Assembly: GCA_011523365.1 (NCBI GenBank)
Contig: WTGY01000177.1
Span: 1-64,000, forward strand
Direction: 5' to 3'
Length of the DNA stretch: 64,000 bases
DNA from: Caldilineaceae bacterium
GTDB taxonomy: Bacteria > Chloroflexota > Anaerolineae > Caldilineales > Caldilineaceae
Under the pieces are notes generated by a model. The model did not search any database and was not told the DNA's origin. It saw only the letters and a list, made by a program, of their open reading frames with translations. A program made the position numbers and the translations under genes. Positions 49,656-58,787 of the stretch are shown piece by piece (positions within the stretch are counted from its first letter, which is position 1; the number at the start of each line of letters is the position of its first letter).

Positions 49656-51599
49656 CTATACTTCCGCGACCAGGGGCGCTTCCACCTCGACCGCTGCGTC
49701 TTCGACCAACTGGCTGTGATAGATGTCGGTGTAGATGGCGCTGGTGCGCATCAACTCTTCATGGTTGCCGCGGTCGACGATGCGGCCCCTATCGAGGACA
49801 AGGATCTGATCGGCGTTAACGACGGTGCTGATGCGCTGGGCAATGACAAAGCTGGTGCGTCCGACCATGAGCCGGTCAAGCGCATTCTGGATGAGCACCT
49901 CGGTGGCGACATCGACGCTGCTGGTGGAGTCGTCGAGGATGAGGATGCGCGGGTCGGTCAGGAGGGCGCGGGCGATGGCGACGCGCTGCTTTTGGCCGCC
50001 GGAAAGGGTTGTGCCGCGTTCTCCAACGGCAGTCTGATAGCCGTCGGGGAAGCTGACGATGAAGTCGTGTGCGGCGGCGGCTGTGGCAGCTGCATGGACT
50101 TCGGCGTCGGTGGCGTCGGGGCGGCCAAAGGCGATGTTGTCGCGAATGGTACCGGTAAAGAGATTGGTCTCCTGCAGCACGATGCCGATCTGGCGCCTCA
50201 TGCTGTCCAGCGTGACATCGCGCACGTCCCAGTCATCGATGAGGACGCGGCCTTCGCTCACGTCGTAGAAACGGGGGATAAGGTTGATAATGGTCGACTT
50301 GCCGCTACCGGTTCCCCCCAAGAGGGCGACGGTCTCGCCTGGCTGGGCCTCGAAGGAGACGTTCTGGAGGACAGGTTCGCTGCTATTGAAGTAGCGGAAG
50401 GTCACGTCGGTAAAGCTAACGCGGCCGTGCACCTGCGACATAGGCTGTGCGCCAGGTTTGTCTGTGACTTCGTTTTCGGCGTCGAGGATTTCGAATATGC
50501 GTTTGGCGCTGGCGCTGGCCTGGCTCATCTGGGCGACGATAAAGCCGAGCTGGCCTACGGGGAAGAAGACATAGATGAGATAGAGAGAGAACTTTTGCCA
50601 CTCACCCAGCGTGAGGGTATCGAAGAGGATCTGGCGCCCACCCCAGTAGACGACAGCGGCCTGGCCCAGGTTAGAGATCAGAAAGATGAAAGGGAAGAGG
50701 AAGCTGAAGATTTTCGAAACGCGAATGTGCTGATCCATGAGCCGCTCGGCCGCGTTGTCGAACCTGTCCTGCTCTTCTCTTTCGCGCACAAAGGCCTTGA
50801 CGACGCGGATACCGGCCAGGTTTTCCTGTAGGATCTCGTTGAGCGTCGAAAGCCGGCGCTGGATCTCGCCGAACAGTGATTGGGCGACGGAGCCGAAGAC
50901 CATGAAGAGGATGAGCGCCACGGGCAGAACCGGGAGGATGATCAGGGTCAGCGTCAGGTTAGTGAAGGCCAGCACGGCGAGCGAGCCGATGAGCAGGACG
51001 ATGGACTGGACGGCGAGCAACATGCCCTGGCCGATAAACATGCGGAGTTTTTCGACATCGTCGGTGGCGCGGATCATCAGCTGGCCGGTACGATTGCGGT
51101 CATGGTAGCTGAAAGAGAGGCGCTGAATCTTTTCGAACAACTCGTTGCGGAAATCGAAGGCCAGGTCCTGACTTACCTTTTGGGCCAGGAAGGCCTGTGC
51201 GAAGGCGAAGAGTCCACGCGCCAGGGAAAAGACAACGATGAAGACCATTGCCCAGTAGATGGGCCCTTCGGGACTGACGGCACGTTCGGTCAGCTGGTCG
51301 ACGGAGAGTGGAAGCTGCTCAATCGCGGTGGCGCGTTCCGAATCCGGCAGGGCAAGGATCTGCCGGGCAAACACGCTGTCGGTTACGGCGTCAAGGACGT
51401 TTTGCACCAGCTGGGGAACGATAAGCTGGGCCCCGATGCTGATGAACAGGGCGGCATAGGCCAGCGATGTGATGATCTTGTAGCGACCCAGATAGTGCAT
51501 GGAGCGGCCCAAGTCTTTCATGCTACCGCCGCCCTCGCGCGGTCCTCCCGGACCACCGGGGCCGCCGCCAGGTCTACCGAATGGTCTTCGTTGGTTCAC
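49656..51599 (-). CDS. Heterodimeric ABC exporter subunit with degenerate ATPase site
   Basis: The 647-residue half-transporter has a Gly/Pro-rich N-terminus, a six-helix membrane domain (about 40-345) and an ATPase domain with Walker A GGTGSGKST, signature LSGGQKQRVAIARA and Walker B ILILDDSTSSVD. The catalytic Glu is replaced by Asp, as in the non-canonical subunit of TM287/288-type heterodimers, which keep one slow nucleotide site. It starts with GTG after AGGAG. Together with the following subunit it should form one exporter, controlled by the upstream MarR protein. Confidence 0.92.
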   Translation of the reverse strand: MNQRRPFGRPGGGPGGPGGPREGGGSMKDLGRSMHYLGRYKIITSLAYAALFISIGAQLIVPQLVQNVLDAVTDSVFARQILALPDSERATAIEQLPLSVDQLTERAVSPEGPIYWAMVFIVVFSLARGLFAFAQAFLAQKVSQDLAFDFRNELFEKIQRLSFSYHDRNRTGQLMIRATDDVEKLRMFIGQGMLLAVQSIVLLIGSLAVLAFTNLTLTLIILPVLPVALILFMVFGSVAQSLFGEIQRRLSTLNEILQENLAGIRVVKAFVREREEQDRFDNAAERLMDQHIRVSKIFSFLFPFIFLISNLGQAAVVYWGGRQILFDTLTLGEWQKFSLYLIYVFFPVGQLGFIVAQMSQASASAKRIFEILDAENEVTDKPGAQPMSQVHGRVSFTDVTFRYFNSSEPVLQNVSFEAQPGETVALLGGTGSGKSTIINLIPRFYDVSEGRVLIDDWDVRDVTLDSMRRQIGIVLQETNLFTGTIRDNIAFGRPDATDAEVHAAATAAAAHDFIVSFPDGYQTAVGERGTTLSGGQKQRVAIARALLTDPRILILDDSTSSVDVATEVLIQNALDRLMVGRTSFVIAQRISTVVNADQILVLDRGRIVDRGNHEELMRTSAIYTDIYHSQLVEDAAVEVEAPLVAEV

Positions 51600-51715
51600 A
51601 TGCCACTCCTAGGGCAGAGGGTCAAGGTGCAACGGGTCGATGACAGGCGCCCCTTTTGTTGCCGCTTGGTTGGGCGCGATCATTTGCCGGCGATGGGCAA
51701 AGGGACGGGCGACGA

Positions 51716-52327
51716 CTACAAGCCGATAGCGTCTTCCCGTTCCCGTTGCAGCGAGTCAACCAGTTTAATCAGTAACCCCTGCAACTTTTCGCACTCTTCG
51801 GGCGAGAGTTGCGCGATCAACTCGTTGAGAAATTCGAAATGCTGAGGTGTACGCGTGCGGACCAGGCTCCTGCCGTAAGTCGTCAGACGGATAAGAAAGG
51901 CCCGCAGGTCGTTCGGGTCCAACTGGCGTTCGATGAGGCGCGATTTCTCCAAGGCCCGCAGGTGGGCGCTGATCGTATTCTTGCTCAAACGCTGGCTGTG
52001 TGCCAAGTCTGTAGGCGTGAGGGCGGCCTGACCATTGCGTTCTGCCAGGTAGAGGCGGATAAGGACACGCCATTGGGGCAGCGAGATTTCTTCATCGCGC
52101 ATGCGCTCGCCCAGAATACGGTCGTACGCTCCGGCGCACATCTTAATCAGGCGCAAGACTTCCATCCCGTGCACATGATCCAGGCCGGACTCGGCCAGAA
52201 GCTCCCGGAAGCCGACCATTTCATCTGGCGTCTGTCGCGAGTCGGCGTCATCGGGCGCGTTGGACAGGCCGTTTGCCGGACTCGAACACTGTGAATTGGG
52301 ATGGACTGCAGAGCCGACTTTTGTCAT
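51716..52327 (-). CDS. MarR-family transcriptional regulator
   Basis: From the ATG at 52327 the protein has 203 residues. The winged helix (about 85-165) includes SLPQWRVLIRLYLAE, LTPTDLAHSQRLSKNTISAHLRALEKSRLIERQLDPNDLRA, typical of MarR. A disordered N-terminal part (about 1-40) is unusual for the family. It lies directly upstream of the two ABC exporter genes and probably represses them in response to a ligand, the common MarR-exporter pairing. The reading frame continues upstream to 52588 through a MITE, so the longer version is rejected. The ATG is 7 bases after a -10 box with no ribosome site: a leaderless start. Confidence 0.88.
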   Translation of the reverse strand: MTKVGSAVHPNSQCSSPANGLSNAPDDADSRQTPDEMVGFRELLAESGLDHVHGMEVLRLIKMCAGAYDRILGERMRDEEISLPQWRVLIRLYLAERNGQAALTPTDLAHSQRLSKNTISAHLRALEKSRLIERQLDPNDLRAFLIRLTTYGRSLVRTRTPQHFEFLNELIAQLSPEECEKLQGLLIKLVDSLQREREDAIGL

Positions 52328-52334
52328 AAGCGGA

Positions 52335-52363
52335 ATTGTACGGCATCGAATTAAATATTGCAA
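52335..52363 (-). promoter_or_regulatory. Promoter for MarR-exporter operon, leaderless configuration
   Basis: On the minus strand: TTGCAA (52363-52358), 17-base spacer, TACAAT (52340-52335), then 7 bases to the MarR ATG at 52327. It sits 8 bases from the left target duplication of MITE copy 3. Confidence 0.7.
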
Positions 52364-52378
52364 GAGTGCGGTACCGTC

Positions 52379-52836
52379 GGGTGCATCCCAGATTTGGGGT
52401 GGGGATAGTCTGGCGGCGAATCCATGGCTGCGGTGGCTGAAATTGACTACCGTCTTTTGGCGAGACGCAGTGCAGGCCCCAGGCCTGGCCTTACGGTGGA
52501 ATCCGTCAGTTGGGCGTGCGAGGGCAGGCACATGGCCGGCACCTACGGGGTTCTGATGGGACTGGCGGGACGCGGTCCGGCCAGACACCTTCGATTAGGC
52601 ACCTGTTACGAATATCGACACCAGGTCGGCGAGGCATGTTGCAGGAGGGGGGGCGTTGCGGGGGCGGAGCCCCCGCACAAGGGAGGGCCGAATAGGCCCG
52701 ACCGCCCAAACTGCAGTGGATAGTGGTCAGTGGTCAGAGGAGGCGCTTAACCTACTTCAGGGTTGAAAGCGGACTGGACATGGCTCCGTTGCTACCCGAG
52801 GTACAGGAAAGTTCGCCCCAATATTGGGATGCACCC
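52379..52836. mobile_element. MITE family A, copy 3 (458 bp) with perfect 8-bp target duplication
   Basis: GGGTGCATCCC at 52379-52389 is mirrored at 52826-52836, with similarity extending inward (AxATTTGGGG on both ends). The flanks are identical: GTACCGTC at 52371-52378 and 52837-52844 (a ninth base also agrees, so the boundary could shift by one). The interior has the hairpin core, a REP-like palindrome (52522-52546) and heptamer repeats. The intact duplication makes this the youngest-looking copy. It has no transposase. Confidence 0.9.
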
Positions 52837-52928
52837 GTACCGTCGACAGTCGGGAACAGACAGTTCCACACCAGGATCGACCTCCTCTTCATGTAAATGG
52901 AAGAAACGCAACGATTGTCTCGTAAATG

Positions 52929-52937
52929 TGTTATAGT
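52929..52937 (+). promoter_or_regulatory. Extended -10 box upstream of fabF
   Basis: TG-T-TATAGT at 52929-52937 fits an extended -10; no good -35 is seen. It lies about 110 bases upstream of the preferred fabF start. Confidence 0.4.
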
Positions 52938-53042
52938 AGAGTATACAGACAGATTCGAATGTATTTTCAGAAGGTGGCCTGACGACGAGAGCGAATGAAG
53001 GCTGTTTGCCCAAGCCGGCAGTGCCACATGGAATTGACGCGC

Positions 53043-54320
53043 ATGTACAGTAGCAATGGCCAGCCGCGGCGGGTCGTGATCACCGGCATCGGTGCGGTGA
53101 CTCCCTTGGGTCTGACGGTTGATGATACGTGGGATGCCCTGCTGGCAGGCCGGTCAGGCATTGATACGGTCACCAAATTCGACACCAGCGAGTTGAACAC
53201 GCGCTTTGCAGGTGAGCTGAAGGGCTTCGAAGCCAAGAACTATATGGATCGTAAGGAGGCCCGCCGGCTTGATCCGTATATTCAGTATGCTTTGGTGGCA
53301 ACGGAGCAGGCGTTCAGCGACAGTGGAATCGATCCGAGTAAAGAGACGCCGACCGATATTGGCGTGCTGATCGCAAGCGGGACGGGCGGCCTCACCTCCT
53401 TGCTTGACAATTTCAGGCTGACGGAGAAGCGCGGCTTGCGCAAGGTGAGCCCGTTTCTTATTCCAAATATGCTGGTGGACAGTGCGGCCGGGAAGATCGC
53501 GATTCTCTATAATCTGCGCGGCCCCAATTTTTCGGTGGTCAACGCCTGCGCCAGCGGCACTGCGGCAACGGGTGAGGCATTTGAGTTGATCCGGCGCGGC
53601 GATGCGCAGGTGATGGTCACTGGGGGCTCGGAGGCGGCGCTGCTACCAATCATCATGGCCGGCTTCGACATCATGGGCGCGATGAGCCAGCGCAACGAGG
53701 AACCGTCGGCGGCCTGCCGTCCGTTCGACAGTGACCGGGATGGCTTTGTGATGAGCGAGGGGAGCGCGATTCTGATACTGGAGTCGCTCGAACATGCGCT
53801 GGCCCGCGATGCCCAGATCTATGCAGAGGTAATCGGCTACGGCAACAGCGCCGACGCGTATCATATGGCCGCGCCTCATTTCGACGGGCAGGGCGCGGAA
53901 GATGCGATGAATATGGCGCTGCGCAAAGCGGAAAGCTACGGGGTGAAGCGGTCCGATGTGAATTACGTCAACGCGCATGGTACGAGCACGGAACTCAACG
54001 ACCCGGGCGAAACGAAAGCGATCAAGCGGGCGTTAGGCGAGCACGCGTACAACGTGAACATCAGCAGCACGAAATCGATGCTTGGGCACCTGTTGGGAGC
54101 GGCGGGCGCGATTGAGGCGATTGTCTGCCTCAAGGCGATCGAAGAGGGCGTCATCCCGCCAACCATCAATCTGGACAACCCCGATCCATCTTGTGATCTG
54201 AACTACACGCCGTTACGGTCAGTGCAGGCGGACGTTGCAGTGACAATGAGTAATAGTTTCGGTTTCGGCGGCCACAACTCATGTCTGATGCTGCGGCGGT
54301 TTGAGGAGAATGGTGTATGA
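53043..54320 (+). CDS. fabF: 3-oxoacyl-[acyl-carrier-protein] synthase II
   Basis: FabF elongates acyl-ACP by decarboxylative condensation with malonyl-ACP. From the ATG at 53043 the protein has 425 residues and the standard thiolase fold: RRVVITGIGAVTPLG at the start, catalytic Cys in NACASGTAATG, and the two His in NAHGTSTELND and KSMLGHLLGAAGA. ATGs at 52995 and 53028 are possible but extend beyond the conserved start; no ribosome site clearly decides. The stop overlaps the following fabH start (ATGA). Confidence 0.93.
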   Translation: MYSSNGQPRRVVITGIGAVTPLGLTVDDTWDALLAGRSGIDTVTKFDTSELNTRFAGELKGFEAKNYMDRKEARRLDPYIQYALVATEQAFSDSGIDPSKETPTDIGVLIASGTGGLTSLLDNFRLTEKRGLRKVSPFLIPNMLVDSAAGKIAILYNLRGPNFSVVNACASGTAATGEAFELIRRGDAQVMVTGGSEAALLPIIMAGFDIMGAMSQRNEEPSAACRPFDSDRDGFVMSEGSAILILESLEHALARDAQIYAEVIGYGNSADAYHMAAPHFDGQGAEDAMNMALRKAESYGVKRSDVNYVNAHGTSTELNDPGETKAIKRALGEHAYNVNISSTKSMLGHLLGAAGAIEAIVCLKAIEEGVIPPTINLDNPDPSCDLNYTPLRSVQADVAVTMSNSFGFGGHNSCLMLRRFEENGV

Positions 54321-55603
54321 CAGCACAAGGGCACGAGGAAAACGGGACCGGGAGCGACTACGCAGCCGCGCATTTGAACGGGCACTTTCCTGTGGCGGAG
54401 GCGGAACAGGCGATGCTGGACAAGGTGCAGCCGCCCTGTTATGCCCAAATTATCGGCTGGGGTTATGAGGTTCCCAATCGGGTAGTCACAAACCAGGATC
54501 TGGAACAGGTCGTCGATACCCAGGACGAGTGGATTCGGACACGAACGGGCATTCAGGAGCGGCGGGTCGCGGCGTCGCCCCAGGAGACGACTGCCACTCT
54601 GGGGACGCAAGCGGCGCGCAAAGCGCTCGAAGTGGCCGACCTCCATCCGGCCAAGGTGGATCTGGTCATCTGTGCGACCAGTTCGCCGGAGCATTTTTTC
54701 CCCGCCACGGCGAGTATTATCCAGGATAATTTGGGCCTCATCAATGCCGGCGCATTTGATCTGAGCGCTGCTTGTTCCGGCTTTGTGTATGCTCTGAGCA
54801 TTGCGCGCGGGCAGATTCTGGCCGGGGACGTCGAGTATGTGTTGGTGGTCGGCTCCGAAACGCTGAGCCGGTGGGTGGATTGGACCGACCGGACGACATG
54901 CGTTCTCTTTGGTGACGGTGCGGGCGCGGTGTTGCTGGCCGCCAGCGACGTGCCGGGGGGTGTCACGGCTTCGGTGCTCGGCAGCGACGGGTCGGGCGCG
55001 GAGCTGTTGACGATTCCGGCGGGCGGGAGTGCGGCTCCGGCCAGTCTGGAGACGGTGAGCAGCGGCTCGCATTACATTCAGATGGACGGGCGGGCCGTCT
55101 TCCGCTTTGCGACCCGGATCATGGCGGACGCTACGCGACGGGTGTTGGACAAGGCCGGTGTTCCGGTCAGCGAAGTCGATCTGGTCGTACCCCACCAAGC
55201 GAACAAGCGCATCATCCAGCACAGCGTGCTGCGGCAGTTGAAGATCCCGGAAGACAAGGTTTATGTAAACGTCCACAAGTACGGCAACACGAGCACTGCC
55301 AGCATCCCCATAGCGCTATGCGAAGCAATTGAGGAGGGGAAGGTGGCGCCGGGGGATAATCTTGTGTTTGTGGGGTTTGGCGCGGGTCTGACCTGGGGGG
55401 CATGCGCCGTCAAGTGGAGCGTGCCGGTGGAAAAGCGGGAGTCGACCTGGTGGACGAATACGCAGCGGCAGGCAACCTATCAGGCGGCGGCGGCGCGCTC
55501 GATGTGGAAGCGGGCGATTCGTCGCATCTACAGCCAGGTGGAGCCGCGCGCGATGGCACGGCGTCCGGTACGCAGGCCGGATGAGGAGCAGCCCACGTCG
55601 TAG
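54317..55603 (+). CDS. fabH: 3-oxoacyl-[acyl-carrier-protein] synthase III
   Basis: FabH starts fatty acid synthesis by condensing acyl-CoA with malonyl-ACP. The 428-residue protein has the catalytic triad motifs AACSGF (Cys), PHQANKRI (His) and KYGNTSTAS (Asn), plus DEWIRTRTGIQERR near the substrate entry. It is longer than the usual 310-330 residues: a 40-residue N-terminal extension and a 60-residue basic C-terminal tail flank the core. Its ATG overlaps the fabF stop, so both are one translational unit. No acpP, fabD or fabG is adjacent. Confidence 0.92.
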   Translation: MTAQGHEENGTGSDYAAAHLNGHFPVAEAEQAMLDKVQPPCYAQIIGWGYEVPNRVVTNQDLEQVVDTQDEWIRTRTGIQERRVAASPQETTATLGTQAARKALEVADLHPAKVDLVICATSSPEHFFPATASIIQDNLGLINAGAFDLSAACSGFVYALSIARGQILAGDVEYVLVVGSETLSRWVDWTDRTTCVLFGDGAGAVLLAASDVPGGVTASVLGSDGSGAELLTIPAGGSAAPASLETVSSGSHYIQMDGRAVFRFATRIMADATRRVLDKAGVPVSEVDLVVPHQANKRIIQHSVLRQLKIPEDKVYVNVHKYGNTSTASIPIALCEAIEEGKVAPGDNLVFVGFGAGLTWGACAVKWSVPVEKRESTWWTNTQRQATYQAAAARSMWKRAIRRIYSQVEPRAMARRPVRRPDEEQPTS

Positions 55604-55735
55604 TTTACCCCCACTTCGCCCGCGCTATTTCTGCGCAATCTCAGCGCAATTGTAGAACAACCGCAGATCCGTTCTCCCTGTTCCCGATAGTAACTTGAGC
55701 CGACATCCGCAATCGGAAAGTATGGAGGTTCACCC

Positions 55736-56593
55736 ATGCCCATCACCGCAGTCGAAAAGCGGAACCAACTCATGCGCGACGGCTTCTGTGTCTTCGAGAA
55801 TGTGTTGGAACCGGAGATGGTGGCCAAGCTGAATGCCATGAGTGAATGGACGATCGCGCAGGAGGATGAGGAGCATTTTGAACAACGCCGGTCGCAGGGC
55901 TGCATCATACCCTATTGGAAGTTTCCGCACCCGGCCTTTCCGGAGCTTATTGTCCATCCGGGCGCGTTGGGGGCGCTGGCTCAGTTGGGTTTTGACGATC
56001 CCAAGGTCTGGAGCGGATTTGTGATCAGCAAGCCGCCGCACAGCCCTCCGCTCTACTGGCATCAGGACGGCGTACTGTGGGAGCATCCGATCAGCTACAC
56101 CAACCAGCCGCAGCAGTACTTTCTGATGTACTACCTGGTCGACACCAGCCCGCAGAACGGTTGTCTGCGCCTGATTCCAGGCTCCCATCTTAAGCGGCAC
56201 GCGCTACACGATATGGATCGCCGGGCGCATGACAGCGACGAAGTGGGCCGCGCCAAGGACTTGAACCACCCTGCATTTCAGAAGGCTGAAGGCGAGGTTG
56301 ATGTCCCTGTGCGCGCGGGGGACGTGGTCGTCGGAGATGCGCGGCTGTTGCATTCGGCACACGCAAACCAGAGCGACCAGTGGCGGACGGTACTCACTAT
56401 CTGGTACTGGGCCATTTATGCCGAACTGCCCGAGGCCGTCCAGGCAGTTGTCGCCGAGCATGTTACTGAAAACGCTGAGTGGACTGCTTGGGTCGAAGAG
56501 GCAAACCGGGAGGTCCAAGCCCTGATACCACGTTATTCGGGTGGCGTTGAGGCAGTTTCCTGGAATAACAGCCCGAAGGAGGGGTTGTTCTGA
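55736..56593 (+). CDS. Phytanoyl-CoA dioxygenase (PhyH) family protein
   Basis: An Fe(II)/2-oxoglutarate oxygenase of 285 residues. The iron motif HxD is clear in YWHQDGVLWEHP (about 102-113), the MYYLVDTSPQNGCLRLIPGSHL strand follows (shown here as MYYLVDTS...NGCLRLIPGSH), and the distal His lies in ARLLHSAHANQSD with the 2-oxoglutarate-binding RTVLTIWY. Substrate unknown. A GGAGG-like ribosome site precedes the ATG. It is the first gene of a same-direction cluster with an alcohol dehydrogenase and two more PhyH genes. Confidence 0.9.
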   Translation: MPITAVEKRNQLMRDGFCVFENVLEPEMVAKLNAMSEWTIAQEDEEHFEQRRSQGCIIPYWKFPHPAFPELIVHPGALGALAQLGFDDPKVWSGFVISKPPHSPPLYWHQDGVLWEHPISYTNQPQQYFLMYYLVDTSPQNGCLRLIPGSHLKRHALHDMDRRAHDSDEVGRAKDLNHPAFQKAEGEVDVPVRAGDVVVGDARLLHSAHANQSDQWRTVLTIWYWAIYAELPEAVQAVVAEHVTENAEWTAWVEEANREVQALIPRYSGGVEAVSWNNSPKEGLF

Positions 56594-56733
56594 ATCCGGT
56601 GCGCCAGATACTGTGCCCTTCGTCCCTCCTCTTCCGTCAGTGCATACTTTCTTCTGACAGGGTCGTGCCAGGCGACGTGTGTGATGGGTGAACGCACGCA
56701 ATCTGGCCGCCGGACCAACAAGGAGTGTGTCCC

Positions 56734-57750
56734 GTGATCCAGGCAGCAATCACCGGTGAACGTAAGGTGGCGTTTCACGAAATGCCCGACCCGCAGGCGA
56801 AAGCGGATTGGGCTGTCGTTAAAGTCTGTGCCTCGGCGCTGTGCACCGAATACAAGCTATGGATGGCCGGTCAGAGTCAGGAGATAATCGGTCATGAAGG
56901 TGTGGGAGAGGTGGTGGAAGTGGCTGAGCGGGGGCCGGTCAGCGTTGGGGACCGGGTGGTTGTACTGCCCCAGTTTTCGTGCGGCCGCTGTCATCTCTGC
57001 ATGAGCGGCGACTATATCTACTGCGAAGAGAGCCACGATTTCGCTGAAGTGCATGGTTCGATGGCGGGTGCGGGCACATTTGCCCACTACACGCTTAAGC
57101 CGGCGTGGCTTCTGCCGAGGGTGCCCGACGACGTGAGCTATGCGCAGGCGACGATGGCGATTGATGGGATCGGCGCCTCCTTTGGCGGGTTCGAGGCGAT
57201 CGGCGTCAACTCGCAGGACACGGTGCTGGTCACCGGGCTGGGGCCGGTTGGGCTGGGGGCGGTAGTCAACGCACGTTTTCGCAATGCGCGGGTGATCGGC
57301 GTCGAACCGGCGCCGTGGCGAGCCAACCGGGCACTGGAGATGGGGGCGGAAGCTGTGCTCGACCCCAACGACCCGGATATTCTGCGGAGAATTCGCGACC
57401 TGACAGAGGGCAGAGGTGTGGACTGTGCGGTCGACTGCTCCGGCCGCGTCGCAGCAGAGCGGCTATGCATTGACGCGACCCGCCGGCGGGGCCGCGTGGC
57501 TTTTGTCGGCGAATGCCGGGATGAGCTTAACATTACCGTCAGTTTCGACATGATCCGCAAAGGGTTGACCGTCGTCGGATCCTGGCTTTACAATATGGGC
57601 GACTACGCCAAAGTGATGAAGGTTATCCGGCAGTCACCCCTCATCGATCTGCTGATCAGCCATCAGTTGCCGATGAGCCAGCTGCAGAAAGGATTCGGAC
57701 TGCTGGCACAGGGTGAAGCCGCCAAGATCGTGGTCGACCCCTGGGCATAG
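56734..57750 (+). CDS. Zinc-dependent medium-chain alcohol dehydrogenase family protein
   Basis: The 338-residue protein is an MDR-family NAD(P)-dependent dehydrogenase. It shows catalytic zinc residues (SALCTEY and GHEGVGEVV), the structural zinc motif CGRCHLCMSGDYIYC with four cysteines, and the Rossmann GLGPVGLGA. The GTG at 56734 is preferred because AAGGAG lies 8 bases upstream; a GTG at 56725 is too close to that site. It lies between PhyH genes, so it may oxidise an alcohol produced or modified by them. The substrate is not identifiable. Confidence 0.92.
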   Translation: MIQAAITGERKVAFHEMPDPQAKADWAVVKVCASALCTEYKLWMAGQSQEIIGHEGVGEVVEVAERGPVSVGDRVVVLPQFSCGRCHLCMSGDYIYCEESHDFAEVHGSMAGAGTFAHYTLKPAWLLPRVPDDVSYAQATMAIDGIGASFGGFEAIGVNSQDTVLVTGLGPVGLGAVVNARFRNARVIGVEPAPWRANRALEMGAEAVLDPNDPDILRRIRDLTEGRGVDCAVDCSGRVAAERLCIDATRRRGRVAFVGECRDELNITVSFDMIRKGLTVVGSWLYNMGDYAKVMKVIRQSPLIDLLISHQLPMSQLQKGFGLLAQGEAAKIVVDPWA

Positions 57751-57812
57751 CGACAGGATGAGCCGTCGACCATTCCACCAAGACTCACACAGTGAATTGG
57801 AGCAGAAGAAAG

Positions 57813-58739
57813 ATGGATCTCTCGATTTCGCCCAGTTTTCAAGGCAGTCTACTCGATACGTCACCGGAGGCGTTTGGGGCACTGCGCTCGTCGGACGATG
57901 CTCTTTCCGACATGAAGGAGTTGCGCTGGCGGTTTGAGCAGGACGGCTATCTGTACTTGCCCGGCCTGCTGGATCGCAGCCTCGTCCTGGAGGCCCGGCT
58001 CGGGATGCTGAGGAAGCTGGAGGCTGCGGGCTGTCTGGACCCGGACTATCCCTTGGAGGAAGGTGTTGCCCACGCCGACTTTGAGAACGCATTCATGGTG
58101 GAGTTGACCAAGGACAACGCCCCTCTTCTCGAGTTGCTCTATGACGGGCCGATGATGGCGTTCTACGAACAGTTTCTGGGCGGGGAGGTGCGCCATTTTG
58201 ACTATACGTGGTGCCGTTCGAAACCGCCGGGCGAGACAACTGCAACGCCGCCCCATTACGACATTGTCTTTATGGGGCGGGGAACACAGCGGCTGTACAC
58301 GAGTTGGACGCCGCTGGGCGACATGCCCATCGAGATGGGCGGATTGATGATCCTGGAGAACTCCCATCGCTTTGAAGAGATCAAGGCAGACTACGGGACT
58401 TTGGACGTAGATGCTTACTGCACCAACTATCCGGATGCCGCTGAGATCGAATCGGGGGAGAAGCTGTGGCAGAATCCCAATGGCGGCGCCTATTCCCTGG
58501 ATGCTGTCGCCGCGCGAGCCGAATTAAAGAGTCGCTGGCTGACGACCGAATACGCGATGGGTGATCTGCTGGTATTCAGCATGTACACGATGCACGCCAG
58601 CATGGACAACCAGACGAACAAGATCCGGCTCTCCACCGACACGCGCTACCAACTGGCCTCGGAACCGGTGGACGAGCGCTGGATTGGGGACAATCCGATT
58701 GCCCACGGGCTGGAATCCAAGCGCGGCATGATCTGTTGA
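57813..58739 (+). CDS. Phytanoyl-CoA dioxygenase (PhyH) family protein
   Basis: The 308-residue protein begins at the ATG at 57813 (a GTG at 57792 is in frame). Motifs: RFEQDGYLYLPGLLD, HxD in PPHYDIVFMG, GGLMILENSHRFEE, and distal His in MYTMHASMDNQTNKIRLS followed by DTRYQ. It is divergent from the other PhyH members here, with an insertion between the two metal motifs (about residues 190-245). It follows the dehydrogenase by 62 bases and probably shares its transcript. Substrate unknown. Confidence 0.88.
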   Translation: MDLSISPSFQGSLLDTSPEAFGALRSSDDALSDMKELRWRFEQDGYLYLPGLLDRSLVLEARLGMLRKLEAAGCLDPDYPLEEGVAHADFENAFMVELTKDNAPLLELLYDGPMMAFYEQFLGGEVRHFDYTWCRSKPPGETTATPPHYDIVFMGRGTQRLYTSWTPLGDMPIEMGGLMILENSHRFEEIKADYGTLDVDAYCTNYPDAAEIESGEKLWQNPNGGAYSLDAVAARAELKSRWLTTEYAMGDLLVFSMYTMHASMDNQTNKIRLSTDTRYQLASEPVDERWIGDNPIAHGLESKRGMIC

Positions 58740-58787
58740 TCCACCGAAAATAGCTGAACACATTGTCACAATCGGAAAGGCCGCGGG

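Noticed and set aside
51716..52588. MarR gene starting at 52588
   Set aside because: The added N-terminus is translated MITE sequence; a strong promoter lies between the two starts and fixes the gene start at 52327.
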